Positions 26,813-35,864 of a stretch of 64,000 nucleotides of DNA are shown one piece after another. How positions within the stretch are numbered: the first letter of the stretch is position 1; every line of letters begins with the position of its first letter. The DNA lies in NCBI GenBank assembly GCA_018268415.1, contig JAFDWO010000149.1:1-64000 (forward strand), read 5' to 3'. Source of the DNA: Actinomycetota bacterium. Its GTDB lineage: Bacteria; Actinomycetota; Thermoleophilia; Solirubrobacterales; 70-9. Below the pieces are notes generated by a model, which made no database searches, was not told the DNA's origin, and saw only the letters and a list, made by a program, of their open reading frames with translations. Made by a program: the position numbers and the translations under genes.

Positions 26813-28380
26813 GCGGTTGCGGCCTCTCGACGCCGCCGTAGGCGGGCGAGCAGGCGGCCGACCAGCGAGAACAGATCATTCGCGGTCTCCGGCGCCAGGA
26901 GGCGGATACCGCCGAGATAGATTCCGGCGGCGACGATGCTCTCTCCGGCGATCAGGGCGAGCCCGCCCAGCGTCCCGAGGCTGGTGGCGTCGATCAAGAC
27001 AAACTGGATCGGCACCAGGACCCCCGCCATCACCAGCCCCGCGACGGCGCTCGGCACGATCGAGCCGAGCATCTCCCACATCGAGCTATCGAGCAGGTCG
27101 GCCGTCTTCCAGAGTGCGTAGCCGCCCGCCGCGAGGGCGCCAGCGGAGGTCCCGATCGCGACCCCGATCAACCCCATCCAGAGGAGGGCGACCGCGACCG
27201 CGGCGCCGACCACCAGCATCACCGCCTGTAGGTTGACCAGGACCTGCGGTTTGCCGTCCGCCTTGACCACCTCGGTCGCGAACGCGACGATCGCGCCGCC
27301 TACCGGGGTGCCGGCCAACGCCATCGTCGCGTAGCCGGCGTCCTTCCAGACCTCGCCGAACACGATCACCGCGAGGGGCACGCCGAGGGGGACGAGGATA
27401 AGTCCGAGTGGGAAGGCGACCGCGCACATCAGTCGCAGCGAGCGCAGGCAAGCTTGACGGAAGCGCTCGCGGTCGTCGGTGATCCGCGACAGCGCCGGGA
27501 AGAGGACGTATGAGGCGCTCTGGATCACGACCAGGAGTGAGGTCGAGGACATCCGTTCGGCGTAGCGGTACTGGCCGAGTGGGTTGGAGCCGACGAAGCG
27601 GCCGAGGAGGATGACCGGGATCTCTTCGTTCAACCGCAGGACCATGATCGAGGCGAGGACGTGCCTGCCATAGCCAACCAGCTCCCGGTACATCCCGATC
27701 GAGGCCTTGCGGAAGTCCGGACGCCAGTTGACCAGCGCCCAGGAAAGGATCGCGTCGATCAATGCCGCGGCGTAGTAGCCGATCACCATCGACCAGGCAC
27801 CGAGGCCGTTGCTCGCCGCGATGATCGCGCTGGTTCCCAGCGCGATCACGCCTACCGGCTGGATCACCATCCGCCGCAGGAAGGAGAAACGGCGCTGCAG
27901 CAAGGCCTCGGGGACGACGATCACCGAGCGGATCAGGAGGACACCGGCCATCGCCGCGCCGATCTCGCCGACCCGGTCGTCATGGAAGAGGAGGCCCAGT
28001 AGGGGCGAGGCGGCGAGGGCGGCGAGGCTGAAGGCGATGCCGCCGGCGATGGTGGCGAGGACCGCCGTGCTCGCCGCCTCCTCGATCCGGTCTTTGCGAT
28101 GGATCAGGGCGGCCATCATCCCGGACTCGGTGAAGAGGGCGCCGAAGGTGGCGAGCAGCGAGCCGGCGGTGAAGACGCCGAACTCGTGTGGGCTGATCAG
28201 TCGCGCGAGGACAAGGTAGAAGCCGAGCGTCAGAACCTGGGCGCCGACGTAGCCGACCCCGGCCATGCCAACGCCGCGGACGACGGTGTCGCCCAGCCCC
28301 TCGCCGCCGAGATCGGGGTCGGCGAAAGAGGCGGCCTCGACGTCCTCGTCGGATTGGGGCGGAACCGGTTGCTCACTCAC
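26809..28380 (-). CDS. Polysaccharide flippase (Wzx/WzxC type)
   Basis: A 523-residue protein with a charged N-terminal tail and about 14 membrane helices. GFYLVLARLISPHEFGVFT and ALLQRRFSFLRRM are typical of the WzxC branch of the MOP exporter superfamily, which flips lipid-linked repeat units. Length is normal. It is followed upstream on the same strand by the polysaccharide deacetylase and the C5-epimerase-like gene. Confidence 0.9.
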   Translation of the reverse strand: MSEQPVPPQSDEDVEAASFADPDLGGEGLGDTVVRGVGMAGVGYVGAQVLTLGFYLVLARLISPHEFGVFTAGSLLATFGALFTESGMMAALIHRKDRIEEAASTAVLATIAGGIAFSLAALAASPLLGLLFHDDRVGEIGAAMAGVLLIRSVIVVPEALLQRRFSFLRRMVIQPVGVIALGTSAIIAASNGLGAWSMVIGYYAAALIDAILSWALVNWRPDFRKASIGMYRELVGYGRHVLASIMVLRLNEEIPVILLGRFVGSNPLGQYRYAERMSSTSLLVVIQSASYVLFPALSRITDDRERFRQACLRSLRLMCAVAFPLGLILVPLGVPLAVIVFGEVWKDAGYATMALAGTPVGGAIVAFATEVVKADGKPQVLVNLQAVMLVVGAAVAVALLWMGLIGVAIGTSAGALAAGGYALWKTADLLDSSMWEMLGSIVPSAVAGLVMAGVLVPIQFVLIDATSLGTLGGLALIAGESIVAAGIYLGGIRLLAPETANDLFSLVGRLLARLRRRREAATA

Positions 28381-28403
28381 GGCACTCCTCCGGGAGACCG
28401 CGC

Positions 28404-29183
28404 TCAGCGCGCGAACCTCCGCCTCAACGAGCGTAGTCCGCCGGCGACCACCGGCCAGGCCGAGGTGGCGCGGGCTCGCCGCACCCTAGGCGAGACCTTG
28501 AGGCGGAAGGAGCGCATGTCGTCGTGGACGTAGATGCCGATGCGCGGCCAGGCCAGCGGCTTGGGCGTTGGTGCGCCGGCGGGAAGGGTTGCCGCCGCCG
28601 CGTATCCGGCGGCGCCGGCGGCGGCGGCAACCGCGTCGCTGTGGTCGCCATACGGGTAGGCGATCGTCGTGCACGAGCCGAGCTCCGCTTCGCATGTGGC
28701 TTTCGATTCGGCCAGCTCGGCCCGCATCCGCTCGGACCTGATCTGGCTCAGTTTCGGGTGGCTGCGGGTGTGCGAACCGATCTCCCAGCCCGCATCGCGC
28801 AAGCGTCTTACCTCGTCCCAACCCATGGGGATCAACTCGCGCTGATGCTCGCCGCCGAGCCAGTGTTCGATCCCCGGCCAGGCCATCGGTCGCTCGCTGC
28901 CGATCCAGTCGGTGGGAACGAAGAGCGTCCCTGGTAGGCCGAGCTCGGCGAGGATCGGCTGCGCCAACTCGATCACCGATCGATAGCCGTCGTCGAAGGT
29001 GATTGCGACGCGACGGCCAGGGCCGCCGGCCACCAGCTCGCCGAAGGTGACGCCGCGGTACCCGTGGTCGACCAGGTACTTGAGATGGGCCCGCAGGCGC
29101 TGAGGGGAGATCGCAAGGTCGGCGGGCCAGGTCGGGCTCACCGCGTGATAACAGAGGACGAGCGAGTCGTCGCGACGGCTCAT
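28404..29183 (-). CDS. Polysaccharide deacetylase (NodB/CE4 family)
   Basis: A 259-residue CE4 esterase. Motif 1 VAITFDDGYRSV gives the catalytic Asp pair, SHTRSHPKLS gives the metal-binding His pair, and YPYGDHSD is the third motif. It would remove N- or O-acetyl groups, for example from GlcNAc residues. No signal peptide is visible, so it may act on lipid-linked intermediates inside the cell or be exported otherwise. ATG 29183 overlaps the stop of the upstream epimerase-like gene (ATGA), so the two are translationally coupled. Confidence 0.9.
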   Translation of the reverse strand: MSRRDDSLVLCYHAVSPTWPADLAISPQRLRAHLKYLVDHGYRGVTFGELVAGGPGRRVAITFDDGYRSVIELAQPILAELGLPGTLFVPTDWIGSERPMAWPGIEHWLGGEHQRELIPMGWDEVRRLRDAGWEIGSHTRSHPKLSQIRSERMRAELAESKATCEAELGSCTTIAYPYGDHSDAVAAAAGAAGYAAAATLPAGAPTPKPLAWPRIGIYVHDDMRSFRLKVSPRVRRARATSAWPVVAGGLRSLRRRFAR

Positions 29184-30202
29184 GTTGCGTGGCTCCACGG
29201 CAGACGGTGGGCAAGAACGGGGTTGCGTGGGACGGCGAGCCGGAAGGCGATGGCGGCGGCGATCGCCCGGCTGCGGCAGAGGCGCGACCCGCGGTAGCGC
29301 TCGAAGGCGTCGACGGCGACAGCCAGCTGCGGGCGGTGTGAGAGCTGATCGAGGACTCGCAGCTGCTTGACATGAAGCAGGTGGTAGGCGGGGCTGGCGA
29401 CATGCCTCAGGGGGTTCGGATAGAGGTCGTAGAGGGACCAGTAGCCGCAGTCGTAGCGGTGCATCAACTGCGCCAAGCCATCGGTCGTCGCCTCGAAGAG
29501 CTTCAGCGCCTCGGTGTCGCCGAGGCCGAAACCGACGTCGTAGAGACCCCACATCGCGAAGATCGCGCCGTTCAGGACCGCCGAGGGCTTCGCCGTCGGG
29601 TACTCCTCCAGCACCGGTTGACCGTCGATTTCTGCCAGCGTGCCGCCGTCCTCGGTCGACATCAGAAGGGTCTTGACCGTCCGCCGCGCGGCGTCGGCGT
29701 AGGCCTCCTCACCGGTTTGCAGGTGGACGCGGGTAAGCAGGCTGGCGCACTCGCCCTGGCCCATCGCCGAGATCCAAGGTGGATCGAGCGGGAAGGTGTG
29801 AGGCATCGACTCAAGGTGCATCCAGGCCCCATCGTGGGGTCCGTCCTGCTCAAGGTTGGCGACGATGTGATCGGCACAGGCCTTCGCCCCCTGCAGCCAC
29901 TCGTCGCCCTCGCCGTCGAGGTAGCGCTCGATCGCCCCGAGGCCCCACTGGGCGTTGGTGACAGCAAACTGCTTCACCCGGGCTTCCAGCCAGAACGGAG
30001 GCCATGCCGGCGAGTCGTTCTTCATCCGGAAGTCGATGTAGTAGCCGCGCGGAGTGGTATCACGCTCCCAGTGGCGCCCGATCGGCGGATCGAAGGAGGC
30101 CTCGCTGCCGAAGGTGTTGGGGGATCCGGAATCGAGCCGGAGCCTGCGCCGCATCATGCGGAGCCTGTCGGCGGTGTTCGAGCTGGCCATCGTCTCGGTC
30201 AT
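29180..30202 (-). CDS. D-glucuronyl C5-epimerase-like protein
   Basis: A 340-residue protein matching the C-terminal catalytic domain of heparan/heparosan glucuronyl C5-epimerases. Recognisable in order: SAMGQGECASLLTRVH, EEYPTAKPSAVLNGAIFAMW followed by GLYD, and GYWSLYDLYPNP...HLLHVKQL, which keep the Tyr residues used in catalysis by animal GLCE. Such enzymes turn glucuronate into iduronate in a polymer. Residues 1-45 are polar, with no signal peptide, so action on a lipid-linked intermediate is likely. It is coupled by ATGA overlap to a polysaccharide deacetylase, the same pair of activities used in heparan maturation. Confidence 0.85.
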   Translation of the reverse strand: MTETMASSNTADRLRMMRRRLRLDSGSPNTFGSEASFDPPIGRHWERDTTPRGYYIDFRMKNDSPAWPPFWLEARVKQFAVTNAQWGLGAIERYLDGEGDEWLQGAKACADHIVANLEQDGPHDGAWMHLESMPHTFPLDPPWISAMGQGECASLLTRVHLQTGEEAYADAARRTVKTLLMSTEDGGTLAEIDGQPVLEEYPTAKPSAVLNGAIFAMWGLYDVGFGLGDTEALKLFEATTDGLAQLMHRYDCGYWSLYDLYPNPLRHVASPAYHLLHVKQLRVLDQLSHRPQLAVAVDAFERYRGSRLCRSRAIAAAIAFRLAVPRNPVLAHRLPWSHAT

Positions 30203-30228
30203 GGGCGGCGCGTAGAGTAGTCGCTTCC

Positions 30229-31422
30229 ATGGACCGCGCCGAGCGTCGAATCCGCGTCCTCACCATGGTTGACGGGCTCGGAACGGCCGGGGGAGGCGAG
30301 GGTATCGCCCGTCAGATCGCTCTGCACCTCGACCGCGACCGGTTCGAGGTCGTCTTCTGCGTGACTCGGTGGGGGGCGAAAGAGGCCGCCGATGTGGACG
30401 GCCAAGTCGAGTTGCGCGAGGCGGGAGTCGCGCTCTTCCCGCTGTCGCGTGACGGCCGCTTTGACCTGGCGCCCTGGCGGAGCCTGGTCGGACGGGCGCG
30501 GCGGAGCGAAATCGACGTCGTGCATACCCACAAGATCGGCTCGAACGTGTGGGGGGCTTTACTTTCGCCGCTGATGGGCCGGCCGGTCTTCGTCGCCCAT
30601 GAGCACACCTGGTCCTACGACGGCAATCCGACCCGCGTCTTCCTCGACCGTGAGCTGATTGCTCGCCGGGCCGATGCTTTCGTCGCCGTCTCGCGTGAAG
30701 ACCAGCGGCGGATGATCGAGATCGAGGGCGTGCCACCGGCCAAGACGCGCTTCATCGCCAACGGTATCCCGCCGTTCCCGCCGGCCACACCGGGTCGCGA
30801 TATCCGCGCCGAGCTCGCGATCGCCGCGGACGCGCCGCTGGTCGGCGTTGTCGCGACTCTGCGCCCGCAGAAGGCGCTCGAGGTGATGGTCCGCGCGGCG
30901 GCCCAGGTACATGAGGAAGTGCCGGAGGCAGTCTTCCTGCTGATCGGCGGCGAGGCGGAAGTGGTGGGCGAGGCGGATCGCCTGGCCGCGCTCGCCGGGG
31001 AGCTCGGCCTCGGCGATTCGTTTCGTGTGCTCGGTCAACGCGATGACGTCCCCGACCTGGTCGCGGCCCTCGACATCGGTGCGCTCTCATCCGACTTCGA
31101 GGGCAGCCCGCTCTCGGTGATGGAGTACATGGAGGCGGGGAAGCCGGTCGTCGCCACCAACGTCGGCGGCCTCCCTGACCTGGTGGTCGAGGGTGTCAAC
31201 GGCTTTCTCGTCGAGCGCCAGGATCCCGCCGCCCTCGCGGCGGCTCTGGTCGCGCTCCTGCGTGACCCTGAGCTGGCCCGGCGGATGGGCGAGGCCGGGC
31301 GCACCCGCCGGCGCGAGGAGTTCTCGATCGAGGCCACCGCCCGCCGCTGCGGCGAACTCTACGAAGAGCTTATGGTGGCGAAGGGCTCGACAAGACAGGA
31401 TCGCGATCGAAACGCGCCTTGA
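30229..31422 (+). CDS. Glycosyltransferase family 4
   Basis: A 397-residue GT-B enzyme: TMVDGLGTAGGGEGIARQIA, DVVHTHKIGSNVWGAL, FVAHEHTWSYDG, and the donor-site DFEGSPLSVMEYMEAGKPVV (E-x7-E). ATG 30229 gives the family N-terminus; an open frame from 30004 runs over the divergent epimerase-like gene and is not used. It shares a 26-base divergent gap with that gene. Confidence 0.9.
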   Translation: MDRAERRIRVLTMVDGLGTAGGGEGIARQIALHLDRDRFEVVFCVTRWGAKEAADVDGQVELREAGVALFPLSRDGRFDLAPWRSLVGRARRSEIDVVHTHKIGSNVWGALLSPLMGRPVFVAHEHTWSYDGNPTRVFLDRELIARRADAFVAVSREDQRRMIEIEGVPPAKTRFIANGIPPFPPATPGRDIRAELAIAADAPLVGVVATLRPQKALEVMVRAAAQVHEEVPEAVFLLIGGEAEVVGEADRLAALAGELGLGDSFRVLGQRDDVPDLVAALDIGALSSDFEGSPLSVMEYMEAGKPVVATNVGGLPDLVVEGVNGFLVERQDPAALAAALVALLRDPELARRMGEAGRTRRREEFSIEATARRCGELYEELMVAKGSTRQDRDRNAP

Positions 31423-31444
31423 CGGTGCCTTTGTCGGAGGCGCC

Positions 31445-32593
31445 CTAACGCCCTTCGATGAAGTTGGCGACGCGGTCGACCTCGACCTGGAAGGTGGAGG
31501 CGCGCACCAGCGCATTGCCGGCGCCGATCCGCTCGGTCCGGAGCTTGGGATCGGCGCCCAGTCGGGCGACGGCATCGGCCGCAGCCGGCGCGTCGCCGGC
31601 GGGGATCAGGCTGACGGCGCTGCCGACCGCGGCGCGGATACCGCCGACGTCGGTGGCGACCACGGGCAAGGCGGCGGCGAAGGCCTCGTAGAGGATCTGG
31701 GGGAGGCCCTCGGTCCAGGAGACGTGCAGGAGGACGTGGCTTTCGCGGTAGGCCTCCGCGAGACCACCGGCGTGGGGGACGTAGCCACGAAGGTCGGCAC
31801 GATCGGCGACGCCGAGCTCTTCGAGGCGCTCGCGCAGCGCCGCTTCCAGGCCCCCCTCGCCGCAGACGACGAGTCGCCAGCGCGGATCACGCTCGACCAG
31901 CAGACGCAGCGTGTCGGCAAGCAACAGCGGGTTCTTCTCGACCTCGAGCCGGCCGACACTGAGCGCGACCAGCTCATCGCCCTCGTATGACACTTGGCGC
32001 GCCGCCGGGTCGACCACGTCGTCCTCGTCGACCAGCGACACGCTGATCTCCAGCAGGCGGCGCGAGTGCCGATAGCTCTCGGCAACCGCGGGGCCCACGG
32101 CGATCACCGAGCAGAAGCGGCCGAAGAAGCGAAAGGCGGCGTCCATCAGGTCGGCGATCCGGTGCAGTGAGCGCCGCCCGGGGTGGCGGCTGCGGACGTA
32201 GGCGGGCGTGTCCTGGCGGACGCCGAGGACGACCTTCTTGCGCCGCGCCCAGGCCATGAGGATGAACGGCACGGCGAACGGGTGGGGCCCGAAGATCGCC
32301 ACGCAGTCCACCTCGTCGATCCCTCGCCAGAAGGCGCGGAGGGTGCCTGATGCGCCACGCAGGAACCCGCGGGGGTCGGTGAGCTTCGTGTAGTAGGGGA
32401 ACGGGACGAACCCGACCGCCTCACCGAGCGGATAGCGGGCCGAATCGGAGCCGCCCGGGGCGAGCCGGCCGAGGATCGTCACCTTCTCCAGGCGCTCTCC
32501 GAGGCGATCGAGGAAGAGAGCGAAGGCGCGCTCGGCGTAGATCCGATCGTCTACGCGGTGGTACGCGTAGTCCGTGTAGGCGGCGAGCCGCAT
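31445..32593 (-). CDS. Glycosyltransferase family 4
   Basis: A 382-residue GT-B enzyme with SVGRLEVEKNPLLLADTL opening the donor domain and the E-x7-E motif in WTEGLPQILYEAFAAALP followed by VVATDVGG. The N-terminal part (MRLAAYTDYAYHRVDDRIYA) is less typical. It lies one base after the Wzy-like gene's stop on the same strand, so it is probably in the same operon. Confidence 0.88.
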   Translation of the reverse strand: MRLAAYTDYAYHRVDDRIYAERAFALFLDRLGERLEKVTILGRLAPGGSDSARYPLGEAVGFVPFPYYTKLTDPRGFLRGASGTLRAFWRGIDEVDCVAIFGPHPFAVPFILMAWARRKKVVLGVRQDTPAYVRSRHPGRRSLHRIADLMDAAFRFFGRFCSVIAVGPAVAESYRHSRRLLEISVSLVDEDDVVDPAARQVSYEGDELVALSVGRLEVEKNPLLLADTLRLLVERDPRWRLVVCGEGGLEAALRERLEELGVADRADLRGYVPHAGGLAEAYRESHVLLHVSWTEGLPQILYEAFAAALPVVATDVGGIRAAVGSAVSLIPAGDAPAAADAVARLGADPKLRTERIGAGNALVRASTFQVEVDRVANFIEGR

Positions 32594-32594
32594 G

Positions 32595-33986
32595 TCAGGT
32601 CGCGAGCTCGTTCCGGCGTTCTTTGGTGGCCTTCATCTGGCGCCGGGCGATGCCAAGCATGGCTGGGCCGAGTCCGAGCAGAAGCCAGAGGGGCTTGCTG
32701 TACTCCTCCGAGATGAAGATGTCGGCGACCAGAGTGCCGATCAGGCCGACGGCCAGGCCGCGCGATAGTGCCTCGCAGCCACGGTCTCCGAGGGCGGCAA
32801 AATAACGCGCCGCCCGTAGCGCCGAGCGGACGCAGAAGAGGACGATGACGATGAACATGCCGAGGCCGATCAGGCCCAATTCGGCTGCCATCCCGAGGTA
32901 GGTGTTGTGGACCACTTTCGGGGTGGCGATGATCAGATCGGTGCGACCGAGCGCCCCGGGCTGGCTCAGGAGGTAGTGGCGGGCCGAAGTCTGGAAGTTG
33001 TTGGCACCGATTCCGATCAGCGGTTTCGATTCGACCACCCGCTCGGCGACCGCCCAGATGGTCGTCCTGCCCTCTTTCAGCTGGGTCTCACCTTCGCTGG
33101 TCGAGGCGATGCGTTCACGCGCTGCCGGGGGTGCCAGAACGGCGAAGTAGAAGAAGCTGCCGGAGGCGACGAGTAGCGCTGCCGCGAACGCGACGGGACG
33201 CCAGCGGCCACCGATGATCATCCCCGCGACCAGGGAGACCGCGAGGGCTACGAGACCGCCCCGAGAAACCGTGAGGAAGATGCCGAAGACGCATAAGACC
33301 ACGCATGAGAGGGCAGCGAGCCGCAAGCCCGGCTTGTCGCGAACGTTGACCGTGAAGGCGGCCGAGAGCGCGACCCCTGCAACCAGGATTGAGGCGAGTT
33401 CGTTCGGATCGAGGGCGGTGCCATTCAGTCGCGCTTCTTCGCCGGCGGGATGGGCGAGTCCGTAGACGCAGGCGGCAAGGGCGCCGAGGACGAGCCCCGC
33501 GATCACCGTCATCGCCCCACGGCGGTTGCGGACGGCGGTGTAGACGATTGGGATCAGCATCACGTTGGGGATGTAGCGGGTGAGCGCGGTCCCGACCTCC
33601 GAAGGGCTCTCCGCCCAGGTCATGCCGAGGAGAATCCAGGAGAGGAATAGGCCGAGAAGTAATGAGATCGTCGGGTGGTCCTCGAAGAAGGTGCTCTCCT
33701 TGTCGCGGGTCGAAATCGCCGCGATCCATCCCGCGATCACCATCCCGCCGGCGAGCTTGCCGACGCTTGCCGATGATCCGAGGTCGAGCACCTCGAGGAA
33801 GCTGACGAAGGCGAAAAGGGCGACGCCTGCGGTGAAATTGACGAAGATCACCAGCGCGAACATGAGCCCGACCGCGCCGACCAGTGCCAGTTTCGGTTCG
33901 ACTCCGGCGAGCAGCCCGATCACACAGCAGACGCCGAGGACCGCTGCCGTTCCCAGGTTCGACGGCGATCGCAGCCGCGCCGTCAA
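32595..33986 (-). CDS. O-antigen ligase/polymerase-like membrane protein (Wzy/WaaL)
   Basis: A 463-residue protein with about twelve membrane helices and a large periplasmic-side loop. The loop has RTTIWAVAERVVESKPLIGI, GANNF and VVHNTYLGMAAELGLIGL, the Wzy_C signature seen in WaaL and Wzy proteins. I placed the start at TTG 33986 with AAGGG nine bases upstream, just beyond the upstream gene's TAG. The longer frame to 34106 would overlap that gene by 119 bases. It would polymerise repeat units outside the membrane, with the Wzz/kinase gene upstream controlling chain length. Confidence 0.85.
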   Translation of the reverse strand: MTARLRSPSNLGTAAVLGVCCVIGLLAGVEPKLALVGAVGLMFALVIFVNFTAGVALFAFVSFLEVLDLGSSASVGKLAGGMVIAGWIAAISTRDKESTFFEDHPTISLLLGLFLSWILLGMTWAESPSEVGTALTRYIPNVMLIPIVYTAVRNRRGAMTVIAGLVLGALAACVYGLAHPAGEEARLNGTALDPNELASILVAGVALSAAFTVNVRDKPGLRLAALSCVVLCVFGIFLTVSRGGLVALAVSLVAGMIIGGRWRPVAFAAALLVASGSFFYFAVLAPPAARERIASTSEGETQLKEGRTTIWAVAERVVESKPLIGIGANNFQTSARHYLLSQPGALGRTDLIIATPKVVHNTYLGMAAELGLIGLGMFIVIVLFCVRSALRAARYFAALGDRGCEALSRGLAVGLIGTLVADIFISEEYSKPLWLLLGLGPAMLGIARRQMKATKERRNELAT

Positions 33987-33987
33987 G

Positions 33988-35619
33988 CTAACCCTTGGTG
34001 GTGATCGACTCGTCCGCCGGGCGGCGGGAGCCGGCGGGAAGGCGCTTGCCGCCTTTGCCCTGGCGGGGACCCGGCGAGCCGCCCGGACGGGCGTAATGGT
34101 CGTCACCGTCGGCGGGCCGGTTGACTCCGATCAGGACGAACCCGGAGGGGACGATGCCATTCTCGTCGAGGAGTTCGGCAAGTTCGCTCAGCTTGTCGAG
34201 CCTCGTCCGACCAAGGCGGGTGGTGATCAGGACATCGTCAGCCGTGGTGGCCAGCGGCAAGCCGTCGGCGACCTCGTTCAGAGGGGGAGAGTCGACGATG
34301 ACGTAGTCGGCCTTCTCCCGCGCCTCCTTGATCAGCGCTTCGGCGCGCGGGGTGGAGAAGAGGTCGGTGACCCAGTCGGCGCGGAAGTCGGGCTCGGCGA
34401 GCAGCAGCTTCAGGTTCGGGCCGTAATCTTTGGTGCCCACAAGGCACTCACCGAGGCTGGCTCGGTCGATCAGGGCGGTGACCACGCCCTCGGATGGGTC
34501 CAGGCCGAAGAATCGACCCAGCACCGGCCGACGCAGGTCGGCCTCGATCAGGATGACTCGACGGCCGAGCAGCGCCAGTGAGGCAGCGAGGTTGACCGCG
34601 GTCGTCGTCTTGCCCTCGGTCGGCGAGGAGCCGGTGACGAGGATCAGGCGCCCCTCCTCCTCGGTCCCCGAGCGGCGCGGGCCGGAGAGGGTGGCTCGCA
34701 AGGTCCTGTAGGCCTCGTCGACGAATGGGGATCCCTGACCGGGCGCCAGTGGCCGGTCGGTGCGCGAGCGGGCGCGCGGGATCCGGGCGAGGATCGGCAG
34801 GCGGTAGGTGCGACGTAGCTGCGACTCGCGACGGAGACGCGGGTCGAGCACTTGGAGGGCAAAGGCGCCGCCGATGCCGATGATCAGGCCGGCGATGATC
34901 CCGGCGACGATCGAGAGTGTTTTTTTCGGCGAGGACGGCGCGCTCGGTTCGGCGGCCTTGGTTTGAACCCGCATCGTCGGGTCCGGGCCGGCGCCCAGCG
35001 CCTTCAGCTCGGCGATCTGCGACTGGACCGTCGTGGCGCCGGCTTCGACCACTTCGGCTTCACCGTTGCTCGCGGCGACCGCTTCAAGCCGCGGTAGTCG
35101 TTCGGCGATCTCTTCGTGCATCGTCGCGGTGCGCTCTTCGACCGCGGCCGCGGCAAAGGCATTGGCGATTTCCTGGGCTTCCTTCGGGGAGCTCGCCTTG
35201 GCGGTGACGGCGACGATGTTGCTGTTGGCGACAGGTTCCGCGGACACCGCTTCGAGCAGTTCTTCCGGCGACTTGCCGCTGTTCAGCTTGCTCGCCGTGC
35301 GGCGGGCGACGTCGATGTTGGCGATCAGCTGGGAGGCGGTCTGGACGTCGCGAGTAGGATCGCTCGATTCACGCAGCAGGCCGAGACTGGTCAGGACCGG
35401 GTCGCTGCTGTTGACCGGCGTGATCAGCATGTCGGCCGTGGCGTCGTAGGACTTCGTCGCCGTGAGGACGTAGAGGATGGCGATCAGGGTCGTGACCAGG
35501 ACCGCGGCGACGATCAGCCGCCAGCGCTCCCGCACCGTCTCGACATAGCGTTTGAGTCCCTGCTGCTCTTCGGCGGGACGCAGCCAATCGACTGAGCTTT
35601 TGTAGGGGGCAGGGGTCAA
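33988..35619 (-). CDS. Polysaccharide co-polymerase with BY-kinase domain (Wzz/Wzc)
   Basis: A 543-residue protein. The N-terminal Wzz domain has membrane helices at about 35-55 and 235-255 with a long extracytoplasmic loop between. The cytoplasmic ATPase/tyrosine-kinase domain (about 290-500) has Walker A GSSPTEGKTTTAVNLA, Walker A' VILIEADLRRP and Walker B YVIVDSPPLNEVADG. The usual C-terminal Tyr cluster is nearly absent: one Tyr (DDHYARPGG) lies in a basic Gly/Pro tail. It regulates chain length and export. The start is TTG at 35619 with no strong Shine-Dalgarno site. Confidence 0.9.
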   Translation of the reverse strand: MTPAPYKSSVDWLRPAEEQQGLKRYVETVRERWRLIVAAVLVTTLIAILYVLTATKSYDATADMLITPVNSSDPVLTSLGLLRESSDPTRDVQTASQLIANIDVARRTASKLNSGKSPEELLEAVSAEPVANSNIVAVTAKASSPKEAQEIANAFAAAAVEERTATMHEEIAERLPRLEAVAASNGEAEVVEAGATTVQSQIAELKALGAGPDPTMRVQTKAAEPSAPSSPKKTLSIVAGIIAGLIIGIGGAFALQVLDPRLRRESQLRRTYRLPILARIPRARSRTDRPLAPGQGSPFVDEAYRTLRATLSGPRRSGTEEEGRLILVTGSSPTEGKTTTAVNLAASLALLGRRVILIEADLRRPVLGRFFGLDPSEGVVTALIDRASLGECLVGTKDYGPNLKLLLAEPDFRADWVTDLFSTPRAEALIKEAREKADYVIVDSPPLNEVADGLPLATTADDVLITTRLGRTRLDKLSELAELLDENGIVPSGFVLIGVNRPADGDDHYARPGGSPGPRQGKGGKRLPAGSRRPADESITTKG

Positions 35620-35864
35620 CGTGGGCGGCTCGCCATTCTGTCACTTGCGTATAAGCGCACGATGAATCGTGGGACTATCGGCAGAAACCCACCCAAAACA
35701 TGAGCGGTGCCGGCAAGTATGAGGATTTTCAGCTTGGAAACACGATCCGAAACGGCCGGTCCGATCCTCAAGGAAGCCGAATCGGCTACCGATGGACAGT
35801 TCACGCAGCGAGATGTACAAGTGACTTGACCCGTCCTTCATAATCCGAGCTTGTAGGACCCTAA
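35620..35864. promoter_or_regulatory. Divergent control region between Wzz/kinase and initiating transferase genes
   Basis: These 245 bases are clearly more AT-rich than the flanking genes and hold no ORF. Two inverted repeats are visible: CACGAT-GA-ATCGTG (35658-35671) and AGCCGA-A-TCGGCT (35776-35788). A CATAAT hexamer at about 35841 could be a -10 element for the rightward gene, but its -35 is weak. Probable shared promoter and operator region for exopolysaccharide production. Confidence 0.4.

Noticed and set aside
34000-34106. Longer N-terminus for the Wzy-like protein
   Set aside because: It would lie wholly inside the upstream kinase gene; TTG 33986 has a good ribosome-binding site.
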